A stretch of DNA of 64,000 nt, taken from contig JAUMPM010000046.1 in the NCBI GenBank assembly GCA_031294825.1, positions 1-64,000 of the forward strand. The letters are read 5' to 3'. Positions 17,222 to 29,514 of this stretch are shown piece by piece (the first letter of the stretch is position 1; the number at the start of each line of letters is the position of its first letter). The notes below the pieces were generated by a model. The model was not told the DNA's origin. It saw nothing but the letters and a program-made list of their open reading frames with translations, and did not search any database. A program made the translations under genes and the position numbers. Source of the stretch: Collinsella sp. (lineage in GTDB: Bacteria > Actinomycetota > Coriobacteriia > Coriobacteriales > Coriobacteriaceae).

Positions 17222-19117
17222 TTAAGCCGTATGCGCTTGCACAAGCGCCATCAGCTCATGCCAGGACCGGCGCTCGCGTAGGCGCTCGACCCCCTGGCGG
17301 TCCATAAAGATCTCGGCGAGCAGTGAGCTCAAGATCCGCGCCTCATCGCCGCCCGACCGGGCAAACGACACCATAAAGACGATATCGACCTCATGGCCGT
17401 ATTCGTCCCAAAGAATGGGATGTTCGAGCAGGCCCACGGTAACAAAGGCCTCGGCGCTCAAGGGATGCATCCCATGGGGCATGGCTACCCCATTGCCAAA
17501 CGAGGTGGCGCTCGCGCTCTCGCGCTCGGCGACCTCTTGGGCAAACTGGGCATCGACACGGCCGCTCTCGACGGCGCGCTCGGAGAGATATCGGAGAACG
17601 GCCTGCTTCGACGACGCCTCAACGCGGTTGAAGAACAGGGCACGGCTAAAGAAAGAGCTCACGGAGTCCGATTGCGCAGTGTCGTCGCTCAGCACCTTGC
17701 GGATAGCGTTGACATCGCTCGTCTCCAAGAAGAAATCGGCCTCGCGGACGGGCACGGGCAACTTGACGTTGAGCGGCACCGTTGTGAACACGTAGTCGAT
17801 ATGCGAAAAATCGAACGTTCCCACGCGGGCGACATCGCATGTCTCAATCGAATCGATATACATGCCAAACTGCTTGCGGTACTGGTGCTCGAGCATACGG
17901 GCGCTTCCCGCTCCCGAGGCGCACACGATCAGGATGCGTTTGCGACGCGGCTGGTCGGCTTGCTGCTCGAGGGCCAGGGCAAATGCCATGGCGATGTAGC
18001 CGAGCTCTTCATCAGAGGGCTGGCTGCCAAAATGACGCTCGAGTACCTGCGAGGTGCCAGCTGCCATCGAATAGGCCAACGGAAACCTCGTCTTGATATC
18101 GGACAGCATGGGGTTATCCATATACATGTGATATTCAAGGCGATAGCCCAGAGGGCCGATATGCCGAGCAAGGTTCATGCGAAGTTCAAGATCGCCGCTA
18201 AAGTCAAACCTAAACTCATCGTTGACCGCACGTACCATCTCGGAAGCAATCTCCCACATCTCGTCCGAGATAACGGCAGAGCCCTTCTCGGGCACGCCCG
18301 TGCCCCTGCCGAGCAAATGGATTGCGATAAAGGCAACCTCTTCTCGGGGCATGCTCACGCCCAGGGCATCCTTGATGTTTGCGGCAATCTGGAAAGCCGC
18401 GGCGTATTCGCGCGTTCCCTCCAGTTTTTGAACGTCCGATTCTGCAGCTGGGACATAGCAGCCCTGCTCGATGCGGCCAAGAGCAATGTAAAGATGCATG
18501 ATGAGATTGCGGGATGCCAGCGAGCTCACCGTGACGGGCGAGGCCGTCAGAGCATCGTCCACACATGCGGCGATGGCCCGCAGGCGCTCGGCGAGCTTTG
18601 CATCGTCGGTGTCGGGCAACACGGGCCTCACCAGCGAGGCCAGGCACAGGCGCCGCTGCGACTCCCCGCCCGCAACGCGGATTCCGTAGCGTGGGCGCTT
18701 TTCGAGCGTTAAGTCAAATTGGGCGAGTTTCTGCTCTACCAGACGCATGTCATTGGACAGAGTTCGCGCCGAAACGTAGAGTAAATCCGCATACTCCTCA
18801 ATCGTCACCCACTGGGACCGCATGAGGAGGTCGTTAAGAAGGAAGGACACACGGCCGTCGCGCGTATCAGGAATGCCCGGATGGGCCAGAGCCGCACCGT
18901 CTAGCAAGCGAGCAAGCTCATCTGCACGTGCAACATCGATACGATACTGCCCCTTGCTGCCAACGATGCGTGCAACCCCTGCAAGGTTGTCGTTTGCGCG
19001 ATGGATATAGTTTCTCACGGCGCGCTCGCTTACCTCGAGACGCTTGGCAAGTACCGCGACAGCGACAGGCTGAGCGTCCTCGATCATATTTACAAGCTGC
19101 TTGACGCGAGCATCCAT
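17222..19117 (-). CDS. PRD-containing transcriptional regulator (MtlR/LicR type)
   Basis: A 631-residue activator/antiterminator-like regulator. Order of domains: N-terminal HTH (about 1-60), second HTH of the Mga type (about 85-150), two PTS regulation domains with conserved histidines (about 170-390), an EIIB-like domain with the cysteine in ILIVCASGAGSA (about 405), and a C-terminal EIIA-like domain with the histidine in GVAMPHGMHP. HPr and the EIIs control activity by phosphorylating PRD and EIIA/B-like residues. It very likely switches on the EIIA-EIIB-EIIC-glucosidase genes that follow on the same strand. RBS GGAGGAGGAC before 19117. Confidence 0.9.
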   Translation of the reverse strand: MDARVKQLVNMIEDAQPVAVAVLAKRLEVSERAVRNYIHRANDNLAGVARIVGSKGQYRIDVARADELARLLDGAALAHPGIPDTRDGRVSFLLNDLLMRSQWVTIEEYADLLYVSARTLSNDMRLVEQKLAQFDLTLEKRPRYGIRVAGGESQRRLCLASLVRPVLPDTDDAKLAERLRAIAACVDDALTASPVTVSSLASRNLIMHLYIALGRIEQGCYVPAAESDVQKLEGTREYAAAFQIAANIKDALGVSMPREEVAFIAIHLLGRGTGVPEKGSAVISDEMWEIASEMVRAVNDEFRFDFSGDLELRMNLARHIGPLGYRLEYHMYMDNPMLSDIKTRFPLAYSMAAGTSQVLERHFGSQPSDEELGYIAMAFALALEQQADQPRRKRILIVCASGAGSARMLEHQYRKQFGMYIDSIETCDVARVGTFDFSHIDYVFTTVPLNVKLPVPVREADFFLETSDVNAIRKVLSDDTAQSDSVSSFFSRALFFNRVEASSKQAVLRYLSERAVESGRVDAQFAQEVAERESASATSFGNGVAMPHGMHPLSAEAFVTVGLLEHPILWDEYGHEVDIVFMVSFARSGGDEARILSSLLAEIFMDRQGVERLRERRSWHELMALVQAHTA

Positions 19118-19282
19118 GTCCTCCTCCTTTCCCTGCGTCTAGTCTAACGCGGTAAAGAATGACACTCCACGTCGCGCTCGTTCCGCCAACTCGGAACAGG
19201 TTGCGGGGAGTCCAGCTGAACTAATAGGGAGCACGGAGAGAGGGCCCGAAAGCAATGCGTCGGTATGAGATGCGCTTTCCGC

Positions 19283-19361
19283 AGTCATTGGGGACAGATT
19301 TAAACTAGTAGTCATTGAGGACGTTCTTGTTTGACTAGTCGTTTAAGAACGTCCCCAATGA
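19283..19361. repeat. CATTGGGGAC-type palindromic element
   Basis: A long hairpin forms between TCATTGAGGACGTTCTT (19312-19327) and AAGAACGTCCCCAATGA (19345-19361). It is preceded by an extra CATTGGGGACAGATTTAAA. Related sequence is found at 13168-13222 and 13480-13519, so this is a dispersed repeat family. Confidence 0.65.
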
Positions 19362-19391
19362 TTACCCACCCATCGGGGACTAGGTAAATAG

Positions 19392-19426
19392 CAAAAGCCC
19401 CGCAGTCGGAGCGGACTGCGGGGCTC
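19392..19426 (-). terminator. Rho-independent terminator of arcC
   Basis: A perfect 12-bp stem, AGCCCCGCAGTC (19396-19407) with GACTGCGGGGCT (19414-19425), is followed on the minus strand by TTTTGC. Confidence 0.9.
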
Positions 19427-19490
19427 ATGAAGAGAGGCTAGTTTGTGGGCGTCTTGCCTGGCGCCCACGAGAGAGGCAACAGAGTAGAGA

Positions 19491-20453
19491 CTACTCGTGG
19501 ATGCGGGTGCCGGAGAGGCCGGCCATGGTCTCGGCAGCCTTGTCCAGAGCGCCGATGATGCAGGTGCGGCCCTTGCGGGAACGAGCGAACTTGATGGCAG
19601 CGCGGACCTTGGGCTCCATGGAACCCTTGCCGAACTGGCCCTCGTCGGCCAGGCGCTCGGCCTCGTCGGCGGTGAGGTCCTCGAGCTCCTTCTGGTCGGG
19701 CTTGCCGAAGTTGATGGCGACGTGCTCGACGGCGGTCAGCAAGAACAGAACGTCGGCGTCGCAGTCCTCGGCCAGCAGCTCGCCGCCTAGGTCCTTGTCG
19801 ATGACGGCGGGAACACCCTTGTAGCAGCCCTTGTTCTCGTAGTCGCGGACGACGGGGATGCCGCCGCCACCGCAGGCGATGACGATGAACTCATTATCGA
19901 GCAGGTTGAGGATGGAGTCGGCCTCGACGATCTTCTTGGGATCGGGGGAGGCGACGACGCGACGCCAGCCGCGGCCGGAATCCTCGACGAAGACCTTGGA
20001 GGGATCCTCGGCCATGAACTCCTTGGCCTGCTCCTCGGTGTAGAAGGGGCCGATCGGCTTGGTCGGGTTCTTGAACGCGGGATCGTCGGGATCGCACTCG
20101 ATCTGGGTGACGACGGTGGCGGCGTGCCAACGCTTGTAGCGCTTGTGCATCTCGCGGCCGATGCCCTGCTGCAGGTGATAGCCGATGTAGCCCTGGGACA
20201 TGGCGCCGCACTCGGGCAGCGGCATCTCGGGGGTGCCGATGGCGTCGTGGGCGGCGGCGAAGGCGTTCTGGATCATGCCGACCTGCGGGCCGTTGCCGTG
20301 GGTGATGATGATCTCGTTGCCCTGCTCGATGAGGCCGAGGAGAGCGTGGGCGGTGTTGCTCACGGCCTCGATCTGCTCGACGGGGTTGTTGCCGAGGGCG
20401 TTGCCGCCGAGGGCGACGACAATACGATCGGGCTTGCCAAGAGGCTTAGACAT
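19491..20453 (-). CDS. arcC: Carbamate kinase
   Basis: A 320-residue amino acid kinase-family enzyme that makes ATP from carbamoyl phosphate and ADP. Signatures: N-terminal VVALGGNALG, then THGNGPQVG, IGYHLQQ, the VASPDPK stretch and CGGGGIPVV in the nucleotide region; length matches ArcC. The start at 20453 has AAAGGA eight bases upstream. No arcA (arginine deiminase) or arcB (ornithine carbamoyltransferase) lies nearby, so the gene is an orphan here. Its carbamoyl phosphate may come from arginine, citrulline, agmatine or purine-derived ureido compounds encoded elsewhere. Monocistronic, closed by the terminator at 19392. Confidence 0.95.
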   Translation of the reverse strand: MSKPLGKPDRIVVALGGNALGNNPVEQIEAVSNTAHALLGLIEQGNEIIITHGNGPQVGMIQNAFAAAHDAIGTPEMPLPECGAMSQGYIGYHLQQGIGREMHKRYKRWHAATVVTQIECDPDDPAFKNPTKPIGPFYTEEQAKEFMAEDPSKVFVEDSGRGWRRVVASPDPKKIVEADSILNLLDNEFIVIACGGGGIPVVRDYENKGCYKGVPAVIDKDLGGELLAEDCDADVLFLLTAVEHVAINFGKPDQKELEDLTADEAERLADEGQFGKGSMEPKVRAAIKFARSRKGRTCIIGALDKAAETMAGLSGTRIHE

Positions 20454-20819
20454 TGCTGGAATCCTTTCTGTAAAAGGCCTACAACCCATTAATAACCCGC
20501 GTCCGTGCGATACGCGAGTTTATTAGGGTTTATATTCTCTTTATCGCTCATTTTATTCATTTTGAAAATACCTAAGCGGCGAACGGTCGATTTTACCCGC
20601 TCAGCGTAAAGAAGCCCAGTTCAGGTATATCTACGCCATTTACGTGCAACTTTATTTAAATAGAGCAGGGATTAGACCAGATTATGCAAACTATATCTTT
20701 GCTAAACACAAAACGGACAGCGCAATATCTTACTCGCACTATACGCGATTCTATACATTAATTTGACGAGTATGCATCCCTGCAAAAACATGGGGCTTTT
20801 CATCCAACATAAGGGATAG

Positions 20820-21104
20820 CCGATCGCGCTTCACCCCGCGGCAAGCGACTGCGAGTTCGCAGTATGGAACTTTACCGTCGGCTTCTGCATGAACGCTGCC
20901 GACGCCCTTTCGCTCCTGCGCGCCCAAGCAGCCGAGAACGCTAACGGCGCCACTGCCAACCTGGCCACCCTCAACAACGGCGCCGCCAGCCTTTTCGCAA
21001 AGTACCGTGCTGGCTCGCTGGCTTTGAGGCCTAAGCGAGCTTTGCTATTTGCCAATTTTTGTATGATTTGGGTCAAATCTATCTGCCAATTTTTGTATGA
21101 TTAG
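20820..21104 (+). pseudogene. Possible gene remnant
   Basis: An open frame running directly from a stop codon at 20817, with no ribosome binding site before its only ATG (20889). The translated centre is alanine/asparagine-rich (AENANGATANLATLNNGAA), and the frame then continues into the 34-bp tandem repeats. The composition is protein-like (third-position GC is high), but no family is recognised. It may be a scrap left when the adjacent ATPase cassette inserted, or a chance frame. Confidence 0.25.
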
Positions 21105-21138
21105 GGTCAAATCTATTTGCCAATTTTTGTCATTGAGG
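21051..21138. repeat. 34-bp tandem repeat, 2.5 copies
   Basis: Two units, 21051-21084 and 21085-21118, differ at only two positions; a truncated third begins at 21119. Each starts GCCAATTTTTGTATGATT. The array stops eight bases before the ATPase start codon, so it occupies the 5' leader or promoter of that gene. Confidence 0.85.
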
Positions 21139-21145
21139 GGTTTTA

Positions 21146-22507
21146 ATGCTACGCCGTAAGGTCACTGACAGGCTTTTGAGCTGGAAAAACAAATCCAATA
21201 AAGCGTTGCTTGTTACTGGCGCGCGTCAGATTGGCAAGAGCTATGCAATTCGCGCGTTTGGAAAGAGCAACTACGCTTCGTATTATGAGGTCAATCTGCT
21301 ACTCGATGCCGAGGCAAGAGACGTACTTGTTGGCGCTAAGAACTCCATTGACTTCATCAACCGTGTGGCCCTTCTTGCGGATGCACCGCTTGTTGAAGGA
21401 GACACGCTTATCTTCGTCGATGAGATTCAGGAGTATCCGCAGATCGTTACACTTATGAAGGCGCTGGTCGAGGACGGACGCTTTAGCTATGTCTTCTCGG
21501 GGTCTATGCTTGGGACTGAGTTTAAGGGGATCTCTTCTTTTCCGGTGGGGTATGTCGAGCACATTGTTATGCGACCGATGGATTTTGAAGAGTTCTGTTG
21601 GGCAAACAGCATCAGCGAGAATGTGCTTGCAGACATTCGCAGCTGCCTTGTCGAGAGACGTCCCGTCGAAAACTATATTCATGAGGCGATGCTCAAAAAC
21701 TTTAGAGCCTATATCGTTTGCGGCGGCATGCCAGAGGTCGTTCAGAACTATATCGATTCGGGCTATTCGCTCGTGAGAACGCGTGAGCTTCAAATTCAGC
21801 TAGTCGATCAGTACAAAAGCGATATCTCTAAATATGCATCGACTCGAGCGTTTAACGTTCGCTCCATTTTCGAGCAAATTCCCGTTCAGCTTGAGGCGGA
21901 GTCCCATCGCTTTATCGTCTCGTCTCTAGGCGAGGGAGCTCGTCTTCAAAAATACGAGCAGGATTTCCTATGGCTGGTGAACGCAGGCGTTGGATTGATG
22001 GTCCCCCAGGTGACGGAGGCCCGGAGTCCTCTTAAGAGGACAGAGAAGGCAGCCGCCTTCAAACTATACGAGTCCGATACAGGAATGCTCGCATCGCGAT
22101 ATCCCGGTAGCACGGCACGCGCTGTATATCTAGATATGAAAACCCCCAACCTCGGCGGTCTCTATGAAAACGTGGTCGCGCAGGAGCTTGTTGCCCTCGG
22201 AGCAGATACGTGGTACTACCAAACACGTGAGGTCGGTGAAGTCGACTTTGTAATCGAAGGCGCCCGAGGACATGTTGTCCCAATCGAAGTCAAATCGGGC
22301 AAGAAAGTTCGAGCACATGCGGCCCTCGATCGCCTGATGAGTGTGGGCGAGTACAAGATTCCCGAGGCCGTTGTGCTGAGCCACGAAAACCTTAGCGAAG
22401 AGGGCAAGATCCTGTACGTTCCAATCTATATGACATTCTGCCTCGATGAGTTTATGGAAAAGGACGACCCCAACAACGATTTCTCATTTGCACCCATATC
22501 TCTCTAG
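21146..22507 (+). CDS. AAA ATPase with DUF4143 domain
   Basis: A 453-residue ATPase of the AAA_14/DUF4143 group. Walker A is G25-ARQIGKS32, Walker B IFVDE (D92-E93), sensor-1-like FSGSML follows. The C-terminal DUF4143 part holds EVDFVIE and VPIEVKSGKK, the E/D-x-K pattern of the PD-(D/E)XK nuclease-like fold. These proteins are common mobile accessory genes of gut bacteria; their function is not established. GAGGGG lies five bases before the ATG. Codon use is less GC-biased than in neighbours (many A/T third positions), which suggests transfer. The leader carries tandem repeats. A second member is cut by the right edge of the window (63495). Confidence 0.85.
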   Translation: MLRRKVTDRLLSWKNKSNKALLVTGARQIGKSYAIRAFGKSNYASYYEVNLLLDAEARDVLVGAKNSIDFINRVALLADAPLVEGDTLIFVDEIQEYPQIVTLMKALVEDGRFSYVFSGSMLGTEFKGISSFPVGYVEHIVMRPMDFEEFCWANSISENVLADIRSCLVERRPVENYIHEAMLKNFRAYIVCGGMPEVVQNYIDSGYSLVRTRELQIQLVDQYKSDISKYASTRAFNVRSIFEQIPVQLEAESHRFIVSSLGEGARLQKYEQDFLWLVNAGVGLMVPQVTEARSPLKRTEKAAAFKLYESDTGMLASRYPGSTARAVYLDMKTPNLGGLYENVVAQELVALGADTWYYQTREVGEVDFVIEGARGHVVPIEVKSGKKVRAHAALDRLMSVGEYKIPEAVVLSHENLSEEGKILYVPIYMTFCLDEFMEKDDPNNDFSFAPISL

Positions 22508-22556
22508 ATCATCTGAACCAACAACCAAGCCCCCTCCATAACCAAAGTAACGCGTG

Positions 22557-22579
22557 GTTTCGCGGCCGCGCCGCGAAAC
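22557..22579. repeat. Short perfect palindrome
   Basis: GTTTCGCGG and CCGCGAAAC flank a five-base loop just after the ATPase gene. It may stop or stabilise its transcript; no T-run follows. Confidence 0.45.
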
Positions 22580-22649
22580 AGCGACGGGGACAAAAGGCCC
22601 CCACAACCACGTCCCTCATGCAGCCCCACAATCCGAGGACGTAGTCGTA

Positions 22650-22774
22650 GCAGGATCTGAGGGCTGACCTTCGCGGACATTCCGCAGGACGAAGGAACCC
22701 CCGCCGCACGTAGTGCGCAGCGGGGGTTCTTTCATGTCCGAGGACGTCCGCGAAGGTTAGCCCTCAGATCCTGC
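22650..22774. repeat. 29-bp inverted repeat enclosing a terminator
   Basis: The arm at 22650-22678 and its complement at 22746-22774 match over 29 bases with one G-T pair. Between them lies an independent terminator-like hairpin (22693-22731). The right arm ends 10 bases beyond the nifJ stop. Confidence 0.85.
22693..22731. terminator. Bidirectional terminator between ATPase gene and nifJ
   Basis: GGAACCCCCGC pairs with GCGGGGGTTC and an inner GCAC/GTGC extends the stem. TTCTTTC follows on the plus strand and TTCCTTCG on the minus strand. The two flanking genes converge on it. Confidence 0.75.
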
Positions 22775-22784
22775 GGTGGGAGAC

Positions 22785-26324
<3,540 letters not shown>

Positions 26325-26726
26325 ATACCCCTCTCCTCTCATATAGGTATACAGGCCCCGGCGATTGCCGGGATATTGGCGTGATGGGATTTACGCTGTT
26401 GCTTCCAATCATCTGGCAGGCAGGCTCAGCAGCAGGTACGTGGCGTGGAGAGAAGACATGCCGAGGCGAGGGGCAACTGATGCGCCCCACAGACCCGACC
26501 GCCCGTCTTGCACATGACCGAGCGCCGCAAAGGCCGCATGCCGGATGCTCCCGGGCACGCCCCGGCGATGGGAAGCGCCCGCAACGGAAATCCGCATGCG
26601 GGTTTATTGTACCCCGCCGTCAAGTGTAATTTCGGCAAATATAGGCGGGCGGTAAAGGTTTACCTCGGGTGACCGCCGGGCGCAAAATGATCCCTTGGGG
26701 ACGGAGGGACCATTTGGCAGGACTGG
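26325..26726. other. Upstream region of nifJ
   Basis: About 400 bases without a supported gene. A small CCCGGC/GCCGGG hairpin lies around 26357-26373, close to where the nifJ promoter should be, and CCGCATGCGG near 26593. Nothing else is recognisable. Confidence 0.35.
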
Positions 26727-27665
26727 CTAGAGGGCACCAAAGAGGATGGCGTAGGTAGTGGATTCGCCGAGCTTGAGCTCGTCGCCGGGATTGAGTTGGG
26801 CGGAACGGCCGGGCTCGACCTGAATGCAGACGCGCGTGGCCCCGTTTACCACCACGGTTCCGTTGGTGGACGACAAGTCCTCGACGTGCCAGATATTTTG
26901 AGCATCGCACCAGATATGGGCATGGCGGGCCGAGACATCGTCGCCGACGTCGGTAATATCGCCCTCGCCAGTGGCCAGCGCGCCAATCTCAACACCCTGC
27001 TCACTCGGCTGAATCCAGCGCGGGGCGCTCACGACAAAACTGTTTTGTACGCGCAGCAAGCCCAAGGGGTGCGCCGGGGCGGGTTCGCGTTCGCCCGCGG
27101 TCATCGACATGCCAAGCGAACGCGGCGTGGATGTGCCTCCGCCACAGGTCGCGTGCGCGTAGTCGATGGCATAGTTCACCGAGGACCGCACATCCGCCGA
27201 ACAACCGACGGCGACAAACAGCACCAGCACGGCCTCGGCGCGCTCGGCGGGCATGAGTTCCGCCGCCTGGGACAGGCGATCGAGCGCGTTGCGATAGAGA
27301 TTCGTGTCCTGGTGGCGCTCTTCGAGCGCGCGTACCATCGGTTCACCTGCAGGACCGCACACCATATTGATCACAGCCGTGGAGTCCATGGGATTGCGCT
27401 GGCGCAGGGCCAGTTGCGACATAATACGCGCAGCCGAGGTACCGTATTCGGCAAAGTAGCGCTGCTGAAGCGTGCCGACCGGCGCGCGAACGATAAAGCG
27501 GGAAACCCAAGAGCGATCGGCGGCTCGGCTCTGCGGGCTGCGGCCGTCGGCGAGCGGACGGGACGAAAGCACCAAGCCGCACAGCTCGATATGGCTCAGA
27601 TGCGCTGCGCGCTTAAAGATGTCAAACATGGCCCCGCATGGGGTGAGCTCAACTTGAGATGCCAT
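26727..27665 (-). CDS. FHA-domain protein
   Basis: A 312-residue protein whose C-terminal third (about 225-305) is a forkhead-associated phosphothreonine-binding domain; the SARHAHIW segment and DLSSTNGTVV with a following NG turn are the classic binding-loop residues. The N-terminal 200 residues are predicted soluble helical and not recognised; they contain several cysteines and a GGGTSTPRS linker. It lies 139 bp downstream of a membrane Ser/Thr kinase and is probably that kinase's phospho-dependent partner. Start at 27665: AAGGAGG is eight bases upstream. No membrane segment. Confidence 0.8.
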   Translation of the reverse strand: MASQVELTPCGAMFDIFKRAAHLSHIELCGLVLSSRPLADGRSPQSRAADRSWVSRFIVRAPVGTLQQRYFAEYGTSAARIMSQLALRQRNPMDSTAVINMVCGPAGEPMVRALEERHQDTNLYRNALDRLSQAAELMPAERAEAVLVLFVAVGCSADVRSSVNYAIDYAHATCGGGTSTPRSLGMSMTAGEREPAPAHPLGLLRVQNSFVVSAPRWIQPSEQGVEIGALATGEGDITDVGDDVSARHAHIWCDAQNIWHVEDLSSTNGTVVVNGATRVCIQVEPGRSAQLNPGDELKLGESTTYAILFGAL

Positions 27666-27804
27666 GACCTAGGCCTCCTTGGTCGTAGAAATAGAATCGG
27701 ACGATACTTCGACAGGTCCGCCAAAAGTACGGACAGCTGCGGCTCCACCGGCAAGCGGAGTCGCCATCTGGGCTTTTGTGCGTCGCGGTGCCGAAACGGG
27801 AAGT

Positions 27805-29514
27805 TCAAAGGCAAAGGCCCATCGCAAGCAAAAACCACGTAAGCGTATAGGTTGCAACCAGAGCGGCAACAAGGCCGCCCATCACGGCGCGTTGGGAAAA
27901 TACGCTACATGCAGCCACAACCAGCACCGGAACCTCGCAGGCAGAAAGCGCAAGCACACCCTGCAGGAAGCCCGAGCGCCGATCGCGCGCAAGTGCCCCC
28001 GCGGCAACGCCGGCTATGCCTGGCAGCGCCAACGCCAGTGCGGCAATAATACCCGGTAGCGACCCAGACCACACGAGCGATCCCAAAGTCGCCGTCACGC
28101 GAGCGCCCGACGCCAGCAGCGCGGCCGAAACCACGACCACAGCCCAAACCACGCCACAGACGACCGTCGCGCCGACCATCAGCGCGCGACGAACCGCGCG
28201 GCCAGACGCATCCATGGGGCACGGCGTGAGCGGCTCGCCGCGAAGCGAACGACCGACATTTTGCGCATAGTGGTCACAAAACGCCGAGAGCGCCGCCTCG
28301 ACCGCCGCCGGCTCGGGACGATCTTTTTGATGGCTGGACAGACAGGCCATCACCACGTCGAACAGCTGGGCATCGACAAACGCCAGCGCATCGCGTAGCT
28401 CTTCGGAATCCGGCTCAAGCCCTAGCTGCTGGGCCTGCTCGGCCGCGGCGAGCGCCACATCGGGCTCACGACGAAGCAGCTGAGTCAAATCACAACCGGG
28501 CGCATGGGCACCAATAGGATAGTCGGGCCGCGTGTCCATCTTGAGACGGTAGGGGCTCGCGATGTCGCGCGTCTTTTTGCGCGAACCCGAGGCACCCGAA
28601 GTACTCGGCGCGGCTTCGTATGGCGCGACGCCGGCAATGAGCTCGTAAACCGTGCTTGCCGCGGCGTATACGTCAATCGCCAGCGACATACGCAAAGCGC
28701 GCAGGTCGGGAATATCGTCGGTGAGCATCTCGGGCGGGGCATAGGCAACCGTCGCGCGACGCAGCGTGGCATAGCGCTCCGTAAACGACGCCTTGCCGCC
28801 GGTACCGGCCACGGCCGACGCAGGCTCGAGCGCCAGCGACGAGCCAAAGTCGATCAGGCACAGGTCAAAGGTGCCCTCGGCAAGCTGCCGGTCAAGCGGT
28901 AGACGCGCCGTACGCACCATAATATTAGCGGGCGAGATATCGCGATGGACAAAGCCCTCGCCCACCAGGCTCATACGGCAGAGCAGATCGAACAGGTCGC
29001 GACCCAGACGCGCCGCCACAAGCGGCGACAGGCGTCCGGCATCGTCCACGGCGAGTCGCGAACGCAAGCGGGCAAGTGTCTCGCCCTCGACCCATTCCAT
29101 GACAATTGCAGGCACGCCGTCGACCTCGCCCCAGCCATAGAGGCGGGGAAAGCCCTTAAGGCCCGAAAGGGCGCGGTGGCATTCATATTCCTCACGAAAC
29201 GCTGCCTTGAACTTGGCGACCAGCGCCTCGTGAGCGGCATCGTCGTCGAACTCATCGCGCGCCGGCAAGATGAGCTGCTTGAGCGCCACGGCCTCGCCTT
29301 GGGCGTTGACGGCACGCGTCACGCGGCCGATACCGCCACGGCGCATGGTGGCATCGTCGGCAAACAGCATCGTAAAACGACGCAGATAGGCAGGCAGTTC
29401 GTCCTGACCGAGCGCAATGGCCGGCTCAAACCCGTCGACACGCGCCAGGCGCAGGCCGACCATGGGATCGCGACCGAGCGATTGTGGTGTGGTGGATGCA
29501 AGATCGGTCATCAT
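27805..29514 (-). CDS. Membrane Ser/Thr protein kinase with divergent catalytic loop
   Basis: A 569-residue protein with a kinase domain (about 50-420) and four C-terminal TM segments (about 440-569). Kinase landmarks: glycine loop RRGGIGRV (58-65), catalytic lysine K79 in VALKQ, HRD at H190-R-D192, N197 and D222-F-G. The lysine normally two residues after the HRD aspartate is serine here (HRDISPAN), so activity is plausible but not assured. There is no PASTA or other extracellular sensor; the input may come through the TM bundle. Overlaps the upstream secreted-protein gene by 4 bp (ATGA), so translation is coupled. Partner: FHA protein at 26727. Confidence 0.82.
   Translation of the reverse strand: MMTDLASTTPQSLGRDPMVGLRLARVDGFEPAIALGQDELPAYLRRFTMLFADDATMRRGGIGRVTRAVNAQGEAVALKQLILPARDEFDDDAAHEALVAKFKAAFREEYECHRALSGLKGFPRLYGWGEVDGVPAIVMEWVEGETLARLRSRLAVDDAGRLSPLVAARLGRDLFDLLCRMSLVGEGFVHRDISPANIMVRTARLPLDRQLAEGTFDLCLIDFGSSLALEPASAVAGTGGKASFTERYATLRRATVAYAPPEMLTDDIPDLRALRMSLAIDVYAAASTVYELIAGVAPYEAAPSTSGASGSRKKTRDIASPYRLKMDTRPDYPIGAHAPGCDLTQLLRREPDVALAAAEQAQQLGLEPDSEELRDALAFVDAQLFDVVMACLSSHQKDRPEPAAVEAALSAFCDHYAQNVGRSLRGEPLTPCPMDASGRAVRRALMVGATVVCGVVWAVVVVSAALLASGARVTATLGSLVWSGSLPGIIAALALALPGIAGVAAGALARDRRSGFLQGVLALSACEVPVLVVAACSVFSQRAVMGGLVAALVATYTLTWFLLAMGLCL

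Larger units (their letters stand above)
19118..19490. other. Intergenic region with repeats and terminator
   Basis: The promoter region of the PTS operon regulator plus the 3' flank of carbamate kinase. It contains one copy of the ATGCGCTTTCCG motif (19265-19283), a CATTGGGGAC-type palindrome (19283-19361) and the arcC terminator (19392-19426). No open frame is convincing. Confidence 0.5.
20454..21145. other. AT-rich divergent intergenic region
   Basis: The first 370 bases are markedly AT-rich relative to the neighbours and should hold the arcC promoter; no coding signal is seen. The GC-rich stretch 20820-21035 is an open frame without a start site (listed separately), and 21051-21138 holds 34-bp tandem repeats ahead of the ATPase gene. 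Confidence 0.4.

Noticed and set aside
21051..21138. CRISPR-like array
   Set aside because: The repeats are directly adjacent without spacers and number only 2.5; no cas genes nearby. It is a simple tandem repeat.
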